From positions 1 through 51,869 of the forward strand of contig JAILRZ010000050.1 of assembly GCA_024697845.1 (NCBI GenBank): a stretch of DNA of 51,869 bases. Direction: 5' to 3'. A model generated the notes under the pieces. That model saw only the letters and a program-made list of their open reading frames with translations, did no database searches and was not told where the DNA came from. Positions 10,663 to 19,923 of the stretch are shown in pieces; the first letter of the stretch is position 1; every line of letters begins with the position of its first letter. This stretch comes from Eubacterium sp. (GTDB lineage: Bacteria; Bacillota; Clostridia; Lachnospirales; Lachnospiraceae). The translations under genes and the position numbers were made by a program.

Positions 10663-13107
10663 ATGAGAAAGAGTTTCAAAAAAGCAGTTGCAGTTGTGAG
10701 TGCGATTGCAATGGTAGTAGCCGGAATCTCGTACAAACCAGCAACAGCGAGTGCGGAAGCATTGGGAAAATGGTCAAATATTTACACAATGAATGAATGC
10801 ACGGTAGCAGACACATCAACAGATGACACATATGGTGTTTCATTTGAAGGATACTCAACAGATACAACTTGGGGCGGAGATTCAAAGTGGCAGGGTCAGG
10901 CACAGATAGCAGGATATCCCGTTACTAATGGAGGAAATTATAAAATTTCTTTTGATGTAACTGCTTCTGCTGAAAAGCAGTTTATTGTCCAGACTTTAAC
11001 TGGTGGTGTTTACACAGAAAATACTTATAGTTCCGCAGATGGTCATGTTGATATGCTGTTTACTGCTAAGGGTGCGGATGTTCAGGTCACAGTCGCTTTT
11101 GGTGCACTTTCAGCAACTGACGCAGGTACATTTGACATTGCGTTCTCAAACTTAACAATTACCGAAACACAGGAAGAAATCACAACAGAAGAAGTGACTA
11201 CAGCTACTGCTGATGATGATGGATTTACATCTGTAACGGCAGAACAAAAGATTAATGATTGGACACTTTTCGCTGGTGCTAATGTTAATTGGGGTGGCGG
11301 AAAGATTTCTGAAAAAGGAACAAGAGTAGGCATGGATTTGGCTGTCAGAGTCGATAATGCTACAACAGAATGGTGGGGCATTCAGGCTAAGTATCATGGT
11401 TTAGAAGGTTCGTTAGACGCATCCAAGACATATGATGTAACACTCAAGTTCGATGCTTCTAAAGCAGGAAAACTTGCAGTTAAATTAGACGGATATGATA
11501 ATAATGATGGAACACAGTATGATATTGTTTCTGGAACAAACACAATTACAAGAAATGATATTACTGGTGTAACAACAATTACTCCTGTATTTGCATTAAT
11601 TGGAACAGAAGCAGGAACAATTATTGATTTTACAGAAATTTCTATTGCTGAAAAGTCAGAAGAAACAACAGTAGAAGAGACAACAGTAGAAGAAACAACA
11701 GTAGAAGAGACAACAGTAGAAGAGACAACAGTAGAAGAAACAACAGAAGCTCCTACAGAAGTAGCAGGTTATGATTGGGTTAAGTTAGGAAATGGCTCCG
11801 GAGAAGCAGCTGGTGATGCAGTATATTATGATGACAATTCTGATGTAAATGTATCATTTGTAAATATTCAGAAGAGTTTCGGAACAGAAGCTGGTATTTA
11901 TACAACATATGCAGCTGGAATTTCCAGTGTAGTTGTTAATGGAGTTCAGCAGCCTTCAAGTTGTATCCAGGGTGCTGGAGCATTAATTTACCTTTCAAGC
12001 CTTACACAGGAAATTAATGAAGTAACAGTTGATTATGCTGGAGAAACAGCTTCATTCTTAATCAAGACTGAAAATCCGGCTACTCCATCTGATGAAACAA
12101 CAGAAGCACCAACAGAAGAACCAACAGAAGCGTCAACAGAAGCGCCAACAGAAGAACCTACAGAAAAGCAGCCTGGTGAGTTCGTTGTAATCCAAGACGA
12201 TGGAGGACAGGATACAGAATACTCTTATGATAATTCAACAGGTGCTACAATTGTAAATATTCAGTCACCAGGATTTACAACTGAAAGAGGTATTTACACA
12301 AATGTACCATCAGGAATTAGCAGTGTTACTGTTAACGGAACTGCAGTTGATGCACAGAACATCCAGGGTGCTGGTGCAATCATTCCATTAGCTTCATTAG
12401 TTGAAGGAGAAAATACAGTTGTAATTGTCCATGCACTTGGAACAGAAACAGTTATCGTTAAGTATGAACCTGCAGCAACAACAACATACGCTGTATCAGT
12501 AGATGGAACAAAAGTTGCTGATGTTGAAGCAGGAGATACATATACACTTCCTACAACTGCTCAGTATGGTTACTTTGCAGGAGATGATCTTTACAAAGCC
12601 GGCGCACAGGTTGTTGTAAACGGTGATATTGATTTTACATCATTAAATAGTGTTGCAGTAGAAATGGCAAACGGTGCTGTAGTTAAGAATGCAGCTCCAA
12701 CTGGTATTGCTTTCCAGGCAACAGTTACTGTAAACGAAAATGAAGAAGCAGTTGATGCAGCATTCCTTTCAACAGGTATGTTAATTACAGCAAATGACTT
12801 ATTCGTTGAAAAAGGTGGAAGTGAACTTACATTAGATAGTGATTACACATTTAAGGATGTTGCAAACACAGGTTGGTTTGCTGGAAATACCGGAACATAC
12901 CGTGCAGGTATCACAGGTGTTACATCAGAAAACTATATCAGAAAATTCATTGCAAGAGGATATGCTAAGTTAACATATACTGATGGAACAGATACAGTAG
13001 TTTATTCAGGAATGTCACCAGTAAGAAGCATTCAGCAGGTTGCTCAGGCAGCAATTAATGCAGGTTACGGAAATGACTTCCTTGCAGAGTGTGCAGCAGC
13101 GAAATAA
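10663..13107 (+). CDS. Secreted multidomain surface protein with CBM-like N-terminal domains, Thr/Glu linkers and paralogous C-terminal domain
   Basis: 814 aa; signal peptide; two jelly-roll-like segments; EETTV and EAPTE linkers; two copies of a ~100-aa WV-IYT-GISSV-V-IQGAGA module; C-terminal ~200 aa near-identical to that of the next protein. Confidence 0.75.
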   Translation: MRKSFKKAVAVVSAIAMVVAGISYKPATASAEALGKWSNIYTMNECTVADTSTDDTYGVSFEGYSTDTTWGGDSKWQGQAQIAGYPVTNGGNYKISFDVTASAEKQFIVQTLTGGVYTENTYSSADGHVDMLFTAKGADVQVTVAFGALSATDAGTFDIAFSNLTITETQEEITTEEVTTATADDDGFTSVTAEQKINDWTLFAGANVNWGGGKISEKGTRVGMDLAVRVDNATTEWWGIQAKYHGLEGSLDASKTYDVTLKFDASKAGKLAVKLDGYDNNDGTQYDIVSGTNTITRNDITGVTTITPVFALIGTEAGTIIDFTEISIAEKSEETTVEETTVEETTVEETTVEETTVEETTEAPTEVAGYDWVKLGNGSGEAAGDAVYYDDNSDVNVSFVNIQKSFGTEAGIYTTYAAGISSVVVNGVQQPSSCIQGAGALIYLSSLTQEINEVTVDYAGETASFLIKTENPATPSDETTEAPTEEPTEASTEAPTEEPTEKQPGEFVVIQDDGGQDTEYSYDNSTGATIVNIQSPGFTTERGIYTNVPSGISSVTVNGTAVDAQNIQGAGAIIPLASLVEGENTVVIVHALGTETVIVKYEPAATTTYAVSVDGTKVADVEAGDTYTLPTTAQYGYFAGDDLYKAGAQVVVNGDIDFTSLNSVAVEMANGAVVKNAAPTGIAFQATVTVNENEEAVDAAFLSTGMLITANDLFVEKGGSELTLDSDYTFKDVANTGWFAGNTGTYRAGITGVTSENYIRKFIARGYAKLTYTDGTDTVVYSGMSPVRSIQQVAQAAINAGYGNDFLAECAAAK
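11671..11745 (+). repeat. 15-bp tandem repeat (5 units) encoding VEETT linker
   Basis: gtagaaga(g/a)acaaca repeated five times in frame. Confidence 0.95.
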
Positions 13108-13121
13108 GGAGGAGTGAAAGA

Positions 13122-13259
13122 ATGAAAGAATTATACACAAGCCCAAAGGCGGAAGTAGTAGAATTTGATGCTAAAGATGTCATTACAACAAGCGGTATTC
13201 TTGACAACTTCAATGGAGTTACTGCAAATGAAGAAGCTGGTTGGACAGGTCTTTACTAA
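13122..13259 (+). CDS. 45-aa peptide (copy 1), MKELYTSPKAEVVEFDAKDVITTSGILDNFNGVTANEEAGWTGLY
   Basis: Intact short ORF 14 nt after the upstream stop with strong SD (aaggaggag); conserved with only synonymous changes in copy 2; followed by a terminator. Confidence 0.82.
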   Translation: MKELYTSPKAEVVEFDAKDVITTSGILDNFNGVTANEEAGWTGLY

Positions 13260-13282
13260 AAAATAAACTAAAAGTATATTGG

Positions 13283-13313
13283 CTCCCGAGCGGAAACGCT
13301 CGGGAGTTTTTTT
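13283..13313 (+). terminator. Intrinsic terminator of module copy 1
   Basis: ctcccgagcg-gaaa-cgctcgggag followed by ttttttt. Confidence 0.95.
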
Positions 13314-13500
13314 GTTTAAGTGAAGGACAAAAGAGTTGACATAAATCAATTTCAAAATGAGATTTTAAGGTGAATAAAAAAGGTTTTATAACTTAAAAGT
13401 TAGAAAATGAGTAGCATTTGTCGGGGGTTAGGCAAAAAATAAACGAATAATTATGCAAAAAATAGATAAAAAATAAAAATCTTTTTGAGTTTCGTAACTG

Positions 13501-13529
13501 TTGAAAAAGGAAAAAAGCTTTGTTATAGT
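13501..13529 (+). promoter_or_regulatory. Sigma-A-like promoter of module copy 2
   Basis: TTGAAA - 17 nt - TATAGT upstream of the ORF at 13562. Confidence 0.65.
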
Positions 13530-13561
13530 TGTAGTATGAAAAATATAAGGAGGATTTTGCA

Positions 13562-15589
13562 ATGACAAAAGCAATGAAAAAAGTCCTTTCTGTTGTTCTT
13601 AGTATTGCTATGATTGCTACTTCGATCACAGTATATAACACAACAGTTAAGGCAGCGGAAACTTTTGGAAATGTTGAAGGTGTTGCTGAAACTGATGGAA
13701 CAATCACAGTAAACATCGGATCAAAGCCAGATGGTTGGACAATGATTGAAGCGTATATTCTTGAAGGTGCGCAAGATGCAAATGCAACAGTAACAGACAA
13801 TGATGCGGCAGTTAATGGTGACGCAAATTGGAACTGGAACGTAGCCGGACGTGTTTACGGCGGTGTAAATGGAAATCAGGCTGATAAGATTGCTAAAAAT
13901 GCAGCAGGAACAGCACTTAAAGGAAATACTCTTTACACTGTTATTTTAATTGCATACACAGGTGAAAATCTTGGTGATTCCACAACTGAAATTGACAGAG
14001 TAGCAGTTCAGGTTACAACAGCTGAAAAAGAAGAAATTGTTGAAGTTGAAGATGCAAAAGAGACAGTTAATCAGGCTGTTCAGACTGTGCCTGCAGATGA
14101 TTCTGCAGATTGGGTTAGAATCAACGGAACATCAACTGATGGATCCATTGGTTGGGTATACCCAAATGTTAATGGAAATGCTGGATTATGGGGATTCTAT
14201 GATACAGCTAGCCAGGGAGCAAACTGGAATGGTGTTGGAAATACAGTAATTTACAACAAACCTGTATTTGCATTTGTTAAACAGCATGGAGATTCAGTAA
14301 CAATTGGTGAAAACAATGGAACTGCTACAAAGTACACAAACCCTAAGAATGTGGCAAATCAGTTAGTATGGGTTGGTGGTGGAGACTGTGTATATATTAA
14401 TCAGAGTCTTTTAACAGCACCAGCAGGACAGACAAAGATTTATTCTGTAACTTTAGGAACAGGTGATTCTTTCTTGATTAAAATTCAGGGACCAACTGAT
14501 CCAGAAGAAGAAACAGCACCAGATCAGACTTTGACAGGTTTTGATTGGGTACAGTTCCCAGGTGGAATTGGAGAAGCAAATTCAATCTATGATCAGGATG
14601 GAAATGATGTGTTTATTTCTAATAATGCTGTAGATGGAGATAATGCTTTCTTCAAAAAAACAGATATTTATGGTTTATACACAGATGCAACAAACGTACC
14701 ATATATTCCTGGTACGAACACAGTAACAGGAGCAACACTTTCATTTGCTACTACAAGAACAGAAAATATTGGTGCTATGCAGAGTGTTTGGGTAGATGGA
14801 ACAAGATATGCAAACAAGAGTGCTGATGTATTTATGGATGGTGACCAGATTCACATTTCACAGAATTTGATTGCTCTTCCAGCTAATCAGGATGAAAAAG
14901 TATTCTACATCACAATTCGTGGTACTGTAGATGATACATTTGCAATTAAGGTTGCAAAGAGAGCTACACATACCGTTTCAATTGATGGAACAGTTGTTGA
15001 TACTGTGACAGAAGGAGATACATACACACTTCCTACAACTGCTCAGTATGGTTATTTTGTAGGAGATGATCTTTACAAAGCCGGAGCACAGGTTGTAGTA
15101 AATGATGATATTGAATTTACATCATTGACAAGTGTTTCTGTAACAATGGCAGAAGGTGCTGTAGTTAAAAATGCAGCTCCAGCTGGTATTGCTTTCCAGG
15201 CAACAGTTACTGTAAACGAAAATGAAGAAGCAGTTGATGCAGCATTCCTTTCAACAGGTATGTTAATTACAGCAAATGACTTATTTGTTGAAAAAGGTGG
15301 AAGCGAACTTGCATTAGATAGTGACTATACATTTAAAAATGTTGAAAACACAGGATGGTTTGCTGGAAATACCGGAACATACCGTGCAGGTATCTCAGGT
15401 GTTACATCAGAAAACTATATCAGAAAATTCATCGCAAGAGGATATGCTAAGTTAACATATACTGATGGAACAGATACAGTAGTTTATTCAGGAATGTCAC
15501 CAGTAAGAAGCATTCAGCAGGTTGCTCAGGCAGCAATTAATGCAGGTTACGGAAATGACTTCCTTGAAGAGAGTGCAGGAGCGAAATAA
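13562..15589 (+). CDS. Secreted multidomain surface protein, paralogous in C-terminus to 10663-13107
   Basis: 675 aa; signal peptide; two [A/F]DWV modules; C-terminal ~200 aa aligned gap-free with the upstream paralogue. Confidence 0.75.
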   Translation: MTKAMKKVLSVVLSIAMIATSITVYNTTVKAAETFGNVEGVAETDGTITVNIGSKPDGWTMIEAYILEGAQDANATVTDNDAAVNGDANWNWNVAGRVYGGVNGNQADKIAKNAAGTALKGNTLYTVILIAYTGENLGDSTTEIDRVAVQVTTAEKEEIVEVEDAKETVNQAVQTVPADDSADWVRINGTSTDGSIGWVYPNVNGNAGLWGFYDTASQGANWNGVGNTVIYNKPVFAFVKQHGDSVTIGENNGTATKYTNPKNVANQLVWVGGGDCVYINQSLLTAPAGQTKIYSVTLGTGDSFLIKIQGPTDPEEETAPDQTLTGFDWVQFPGGIGEANSIYDQDGNDVFISNNAVDGDNAFFKKTDIYGLYTDATNVPYIPGTNTVTGATLSFATTRTENIGAMQSVWVDGTRYANKSADVFMDGDQIHISQNLIALPANQDEKVFYITIRGTVDDTFAIKVAKRATHTVSIDGTVVDTVTEGDTYTLPTTAQYGYFVGDDLYKAGAQVVVNDDIEFTSLTSVSVTMAEGAVVKNAAPAGIAFQATVTVNENEEAVDAAFLSTGMLITANDLFVEKGGSELALDSDYTFKNVENTGWFAGNTGTYRAGISGVTSENYIRKFIARGYAKLTYTDGTDTVVYSGMSPVRSIQQVAQAAINAGYGNDFLEESAGAK

Positions 15590-15603
15590 GGAGGAGTGAA
15601 AGA

Positions 15604-15741
15604 ATGAAAGAATTATACACAAGCCCAAAGGCAGAAGTAGTAGAATTTGATGCTAAAGATGTTATTACAACAAGTGGTATTCTTGACAACTTCAATGGAG
15701 TTACTGCAAATGAAGAAGCTGGTTGGACAGGTCTTTACTAA
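15604..15741 (+). CDS. 45-aa peptide (copy 2), amino-acid identical to copy 1
   Basis: Same SD spacing; three nucleotide differences, all synonymous (gcg/gca, gtc/gtt, agc/agt). Confidence 0.82.
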   Translation: MKELYTSPKAEVVEFDAKDVITTSGILDNFNGVTANEEAGWTGLY

Positions 15742-15763
15742 AAAATAAATTAAACATTTTCAA

Positions 15764-15794
15764 CTCCCGAGTGGAAACACTCGGGAGTTTTTTT
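15764..15794 (+). terminator. Intrinsic terminator of module copy 2
   Basis: ctcccgagtg-gaaa-cactcgggag followed by ttttttt; compensatory change relative to copy 1. Confidence 0.95.
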
Positions 15795-15818
15795 CTTCTA
15801 TCTGTGCATACTAAAAGT

Positions 15819-16691
15819 ATGAATAAAAGTGAATGGGTAAAAAAATATAGTACGATTACCGTTGCGGCAGTGGTTTATTCGCTTGGAATTAGTTTTTTCT
15901 TGAATCCGAATCAGTTGGCACCGGGTGGTGTGTCCGGTTTGTCAATGATTATAAAAGCGATTGTTCCAATGGACATATCTTTGGGAACTTGGATTTTATT
16001 ACTGAACATTCCGATATTGATTTTAGGGGGGAGTGTGTTTGGATTTCGATTTCTGCTTTCCACATTATATGCTCTGATCTTGTCCTCTTTTTTGATAGAT
16101 TTTTTTCCGAAATTGATGAATGCTTCAAAAATCTCTGAGGATTTGATGCTGAATGCAGTTATTGGAGGTGCTATGATGGGTGGAGCAATGGGAATAATGT
16201 TTCGAATGGAGGCAACAACAGGTGGTTCTGATGTGTTGGTGAAAGTAATCAGACAATATAAACCGGAAATAAAATCAGGACAGATTTTTCTTGTGATTGA
16301 TGGAATGGTGCTGACATTGTCTGGAATTGTATTCAAAAAAATAGAAATCACACTTTTTTCCGGTGTGGCAATTTATATTTCATCTGTATTGCTTAATAAA
16401 ACATTATACGGTTCGGATGAGTCGGTTGCTTTTTTTATTGTGAGTCAGAAGGCTGGAAAAATTTTACAAGAACTGGTTGAGAAAGAAAATGTTGGAGCGA
16501 CGGTTATAGAAGCAAAAGGGGCATATTGGGGAAAAAAGACGGAAATGATATTGTGCGTGGTGAGAAAAACGCATTTTGCAAAAGTGAAACAGATGATGAA
16601 GAAGTTAGACCCGAAAGCTTTTGTGATTGTAACAAAAGCAGAGCAGGTATTTGGGGAGGGCTTTCTAGACCCTTTAAAACCCGAAAAATAA
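15819..16691 (+). CDS. YitT family (DUF161/DUF2179) membrane protein
   Basis: Hydrophobic protein with SLGISFFLNPNQLAPGGVSGLSMI and C-terminal DUF2179-like domain; start moved to the ATG at 15819 because the track start lies in the upstream peptide gene. Confidence 0.85.
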   Translation: MNKSEWVKKYSTITVAAVVYSLGISFFLNPNQLAPGGVSGLSMIIKAIVPMDISLGTWILLLNIPILILGGSVFGFRFLLSTLYALILSSFLIDFFPKLMNASKISEDLMLNAVIGGAMMGGAMGIMFRMEATTGGSDVLVKVIRQYKPEIKSGQIFLVIDGMVLTLSGIVFKKIEITLFSGVAIYISSVLLNKTLYGSDESVAFFIVSQKAGKILQELVEKENVGATVIEAKGAYWGKKTEMILCVVRKTHFAKVKQMMKKLDPKAFVIVTKAEQVFGEGFLDPLKPEK

Positions 16692-16786
16692 AGGGGAAAA
16701 TGGAAAGAAATAGGGTGGTTTTATTGAAAAAAAAGCAATTTTGCATTATGATATAAAGAACGACAGATGAAAAAGAGGAATCAAAA

Positions 16787-17572
16787 ATGGCAGTATTAAA
16801 AGATGTAAAAAGAATTGTAATAAAAGTTGGAACATCCACATTGGCATATCCAACAGGAAAAGCGAACATTCGCCAGATGAAGAAACTTGTAACAGTAATC
16901 TCTGATCTGGTAAATTCAGGATTAGAGGTTGCACTGGTAACTTCCGGAGCGATTGGCGTTGGTGTGGGAAAATTAGGACTGAAGGAAAAACCTACGGACA
17001 CCGCCGGAAAACAGGCTGCAGCTACTGTTGGTCAGTGTGAGTTGATGTTTATGTATGATAAACTATTTGGTGAGTTTGGACATGTGGTTGGACAGTTCTT
17101 GTTAACGAAGCGTGATGTGGATAATGAAGAATGTCGAAAAAACATTGTGAATGCCTTCGAAAAGAATTTTGAGTTTGGAGCGATTCCTGTTATAAATGAG
17201 AATGATTCCATTGCAATTGATGAAATTGTTTATGGTGATAATGATAATTTATCTGCAATTGTTGCAAAATTGATTCATGCAGATGCATTGATTATCTTAA
17301 CGGATATTGATGGCCTGTATGATAGTAATCCGAAGGAAAATGAATATGCTAGAATTATTCCTGTTGTAGAAGAGATTACGGAAGAGTTATATCAGATTGC
17401 CGGCGGTAGAGGATCTACTTTAGGAACAGGTGGTATGGCGACAAAGATTCAAGCGGCAGAAAATGCAACAAAGGCAGGAATTCCTACGATTGTTATGCAT
17501 GGTGAAAATCCGGAAAATATTTATAAAGCTTTGGATGGACATCAGATTGGAACTTTTTTTGTGGCAAAATAG
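16787..17572 (+). CDS. proB: Glutamate 5-kinase (short form without PUA domain)
   Basis: RIVIKVGTSTLAYP N-terminus, PVINENDSIA and RGSTLGTGGMATKIQAA motifs. Confidence 0.93.
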   Translation: MAVLKDVKRIVIKVGTSTLAYPTGKANIRQMKKLVTVISDLVNSGLEVALVTSGAIGVGVGKLGLKEKPTDTAGKQAAATVGQCELMFMYDKLFGEFGHVVGQFLLTKRDVDNEECRKNIVNAFEKNFEFGAIPVINENDSIAIDEIVYGDNDNLSAIVAKLIHADALIILTDIDGLYDSNPKENEYARIIPVVEEITEELYQIAGGRGSTLGTGGMATKIQAAENATKAGIPTIVMHGENPENIYKALDGHQIGTFFVAK

Positions 17573-17584
17573 AACGACTAGAAG

Positions 17585-18475
17585 GTGAGGGATTTGATGA
17601 AAAAATTACTCTTTGTCATAAACCCTAAAGCGGGGCAGAAGAAAAGAAAAAACTATATTCGTGAAGTGATTGAAATATTTGAAAATGGCGGTTACCAGGT
17701 TGGTGTTAAGTACACAAAAAAACGCGGTGACGGAACGGAAATTTCAGCGAAATACGGGAACCGGGTTGATTTGATCGTATGTATGGGCGGTGACGGTACA
17801 CTAAACGAAGTGATTGAAGGGATGTTAAAGGATAATGTGCAGACACCGTTGGGATATATTCCTGCAGGGTCTACTAATGATTTTGCACACAGCTTGGGGC
17901 TAAGCACAAATCCAGTGGAACAGGCGAAACGGATTATTTCAAAGCCCGGAAGAATGCTGGATATGGGATGTTTTAACGGAAGATATTTCGTCTACACTGC
18001 GTCAGCTGGTGTTTTTGTAAAGACTTCTTATGCAACACCACAGAGATTAAAAAATCGATTGGGACATACGGCTTATATCCTTGCAGGGGCGAAAGAAGTT
18101 TTTCATTTAAAGCCATTACGATTAAAAATTGAAACAGAAAATGAATCCATTGAAGGAACTTATGTCTTTGCTGCAATTAATAATTCTACAAAAGTTGGAG
18201 GGATTATGAAATTGGACAAAGATCTGGTAAAGTTTAATGACGGGTTTTTTGAATTATTGTTGGTGGATTTTCCGAAAAATCCATTAGAGTTTTTGAAATT
18301 AGTAAATAAATTATTCCACCAGGACTTTTCCGGAAAAATTCGCTTGAAGCAAGTGAAGAAAGTGAAGATTACCGGTTGTGCCGGAATAGACTGGTCCCTG
18401 GATGGTGAAGAAGAAAAAGGGAAGGAACAAGTGAACTTCAAAGTGGTTCCGAATGCAATAAACTTTATTTATTAA
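17585..18475 (+). CDS. Diacylglycerol kinase / YegS-family lipid kinase
   Basis: FVINPKAGQKKRK, CMGGDGTLNEVIEGM and GYIPAGSTNDFA motifs. Confidence 0.93.
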   Translation: MRDLMKKLLFVINPKAGQKKRKNYIREVIEIFENGGYQVGVKYTKKRGDGTEISAKYGNRVDLIVCMGGDGTLNEVIEGMLKDNVQTPLGYIPAGSTNDFAHSLGLSTNPVEQAKRIISKPGRMLDMGCFNGRYFVYTASAGVFVKTSYATPQRLKNRLGHTAYILAGAKEVFHLKPLRLKIETENESIEGTYVFAAINNSTKVGGIMKLDKDLVKFNDGFFELLLVDFPKNPLEFLKLVNKLFHQDFSGKIRLKQVKKVKITGCAGIDWSLDGEEEKGKEQVNFKVVPNAINFIY

Positions 18476-18495
18476 AGATATAAGAGGGGTGCTGG

Positions 18496-19857
18496 ATGAC
18501 TGTTACGAAAAATGAGCTTATACAATCGATTGAAAAGTATTCTACCAAATGTAAGATGAGTGGAAAAGTGGAAAAAGAACTCTTCGCACAGTACGGAGTG
18601 AAACGTGGTTTAAGGGATCTTAACGGAAAAGGGGTATTAACGGGAATTACAAATATTTCTAGAATTGAATCCTCAAAAATTATTAATGGAGAATCTGTTC
18701 CGTGTAAGGGAGAATTATATTATCGTGGATACCGGATTGAGGATTTGGTAGATGGGTTTAAGAATAGTGGACGCTTTGGTTTCGAAGAAACTGCATACTT
18801 GCTTTTGTTTGGTGAGTTGCCAAAGGAAGAGGAACTGGAAGAGTTTTCCGAGATTCTGTCTGCATATCGTAGATTACCAAAGAATTTTGTTCGTGACGTT
18901 ATTATGAAGGCACCGAGTACGGATATTATGAATTCCCTGACAAGAAGTGTTCTGACATTGGCTTCTTATGATAAGGATGTCAGTGATACCTCAGTAGAAA
19001 ATGTCATTCGCCAGTCGATTGAATTGATTGGAGTATTTCCGTTGTTGTCTGTTTACGGATATCATGCATGCAATCATTATATTAAAGGGAATAGTTTTTA
19101 TATTCACAGACCGAAGCCGGGATTATCTGCTAGTGAGAATTTCTTACGCATATTAAGACCGGATAAGAAATATACTGCATTAGAAGCGAAAGTGTTAGAC
19201 ATTTCCTTAGTGTTACATATGGAACATGGTGGGGGAAATAATTCGACTTTTACAACGAGAGTGGTAACTTCGTCTGGTTCAGATACGTATTCGACGATTG
19301 CTGCAGCTCTTTCTTCCTTGAAAGGACCGAGACATGGTGGGGCCAATATTATGGTTGTCCGAATGTTTAAGGATATTAAGAAGAATGTCAAGAATCTCAC
19401 CGATGAAAAGGAAGTCAAAGAATACTTAAGAAAAATATTGAATAAGCAGGCCTTTGACCAGAAGGGATTGATTTACGGTATGGGACATGCAGTTTATTCA
19501 ATCTCTGATCCGCGAGCTGAAATCTTCAAAGGATTTGTTGAAGAACTGGCGAAGGAAAAAGGCAGGGAAAAAGACTTTGCTCTTTATAGCATGATAGAAC
19601 GACTGGCACCAGAAGTGATTAGTGAAGAACGTCATATTTACAAAGGTGTGAGTGCCAACGTAGATTTCTACAGTGGTTTGGTATACAGTATGTTGGACAT
19701 TCCGGAAGAACTCTATACGCCAATGTTTGCAATTGCAAGAATTGTTGGATGGAGTGCGCATCGATTGGAAGAAATAATTAATGCAGAAAAAATCATGAGA
19801 CCAGCATATATCAGTTCCTGTGGAATAAATAAATATGTTGATATTACAGAACGATAA
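18496..19857 (+). CDS. Citrate synthase family protein
   Basis: 453 aa; LYYRGYRIEDL, LHMEHGGGNNSTF, LKGPRHGGAN, YGMGHAVYSISDPRA motifs. Confidence 0.94.
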   Translation: MTVTKNELIQSIEKYSTKCKMSGKVEKELFAQYGVKRGLRDLNGKGVLTGITNISRIESSKIINGESVPCKGELYYRGYRIEDLVDGFKNSGRFGFEETAYLLLFGELPKEEELEEFSEILSAYRRLPKNFVRDVIMKAPSTDIMNSLTRSVLTLASYDKDVSDTSVENVIRQSIELIGVFPLLSVYGYHACNHYIKGNSFYIHRPKPGLSASENFLRILRPDKKYTALEAKVLDISLVLHMEHGGGNNSTFTTRVVTSSGSDTYSTIAAALSSLKGPRHGGANIMVVRMFKDIKKNVKNLTDEKEVKEYLRKILNKQAFDQKGLIYGMGHAVYSISDPRAEIFKGFVEELAKEKGREKDFALYSMIERLAPEVISEERHIYKGVSANVDFYSGLVYSMLDIPEELYTPMFAIARIVGWSAHRLEEIINAEKIMRPAYISSCGINKYVDITER

Positions 19858-19866
19858 ATGAAAGAG

Positions 19867-19896
19867 AAATCCAGTGCAGTCTTTGTGCTGGATTTT
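19867..19896 (+). terminator. Probable intrinsic terminator
   Basis: aaatccag...ctggattttc after citrate synthase. Confidence 0.6.
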
Positions 19897-19923
19897 CATA
19901 TATGGAAAAGAAAGGGGTAGAAA

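Larger units (their letters stand above)
12485..15741 (+). repeat. Tandem duplication: 12485-13259 and 14967-15741 (C-terminal domain plus peptide gene)
   Basis: Constant offset of 2482 nt between matching positions; long identical stretches. Confidence 0.9.

Noticed and set aside
13122-13259. Lasso peptide precursor (YxxP leader motif and Thr near the leader end)
   Set aside because: If the core begins at the G after TTS there is no Asp/Glu at core position 7-9, and no lasso cyclase, RRE or leader-peptidase gene is nearby.
15723-15818. Track start of the YitT ORF at 15723
   Set aside because: That start overlaps the second 45-aa peptide gene and its terminator; the ATG at 15819 is more credible.
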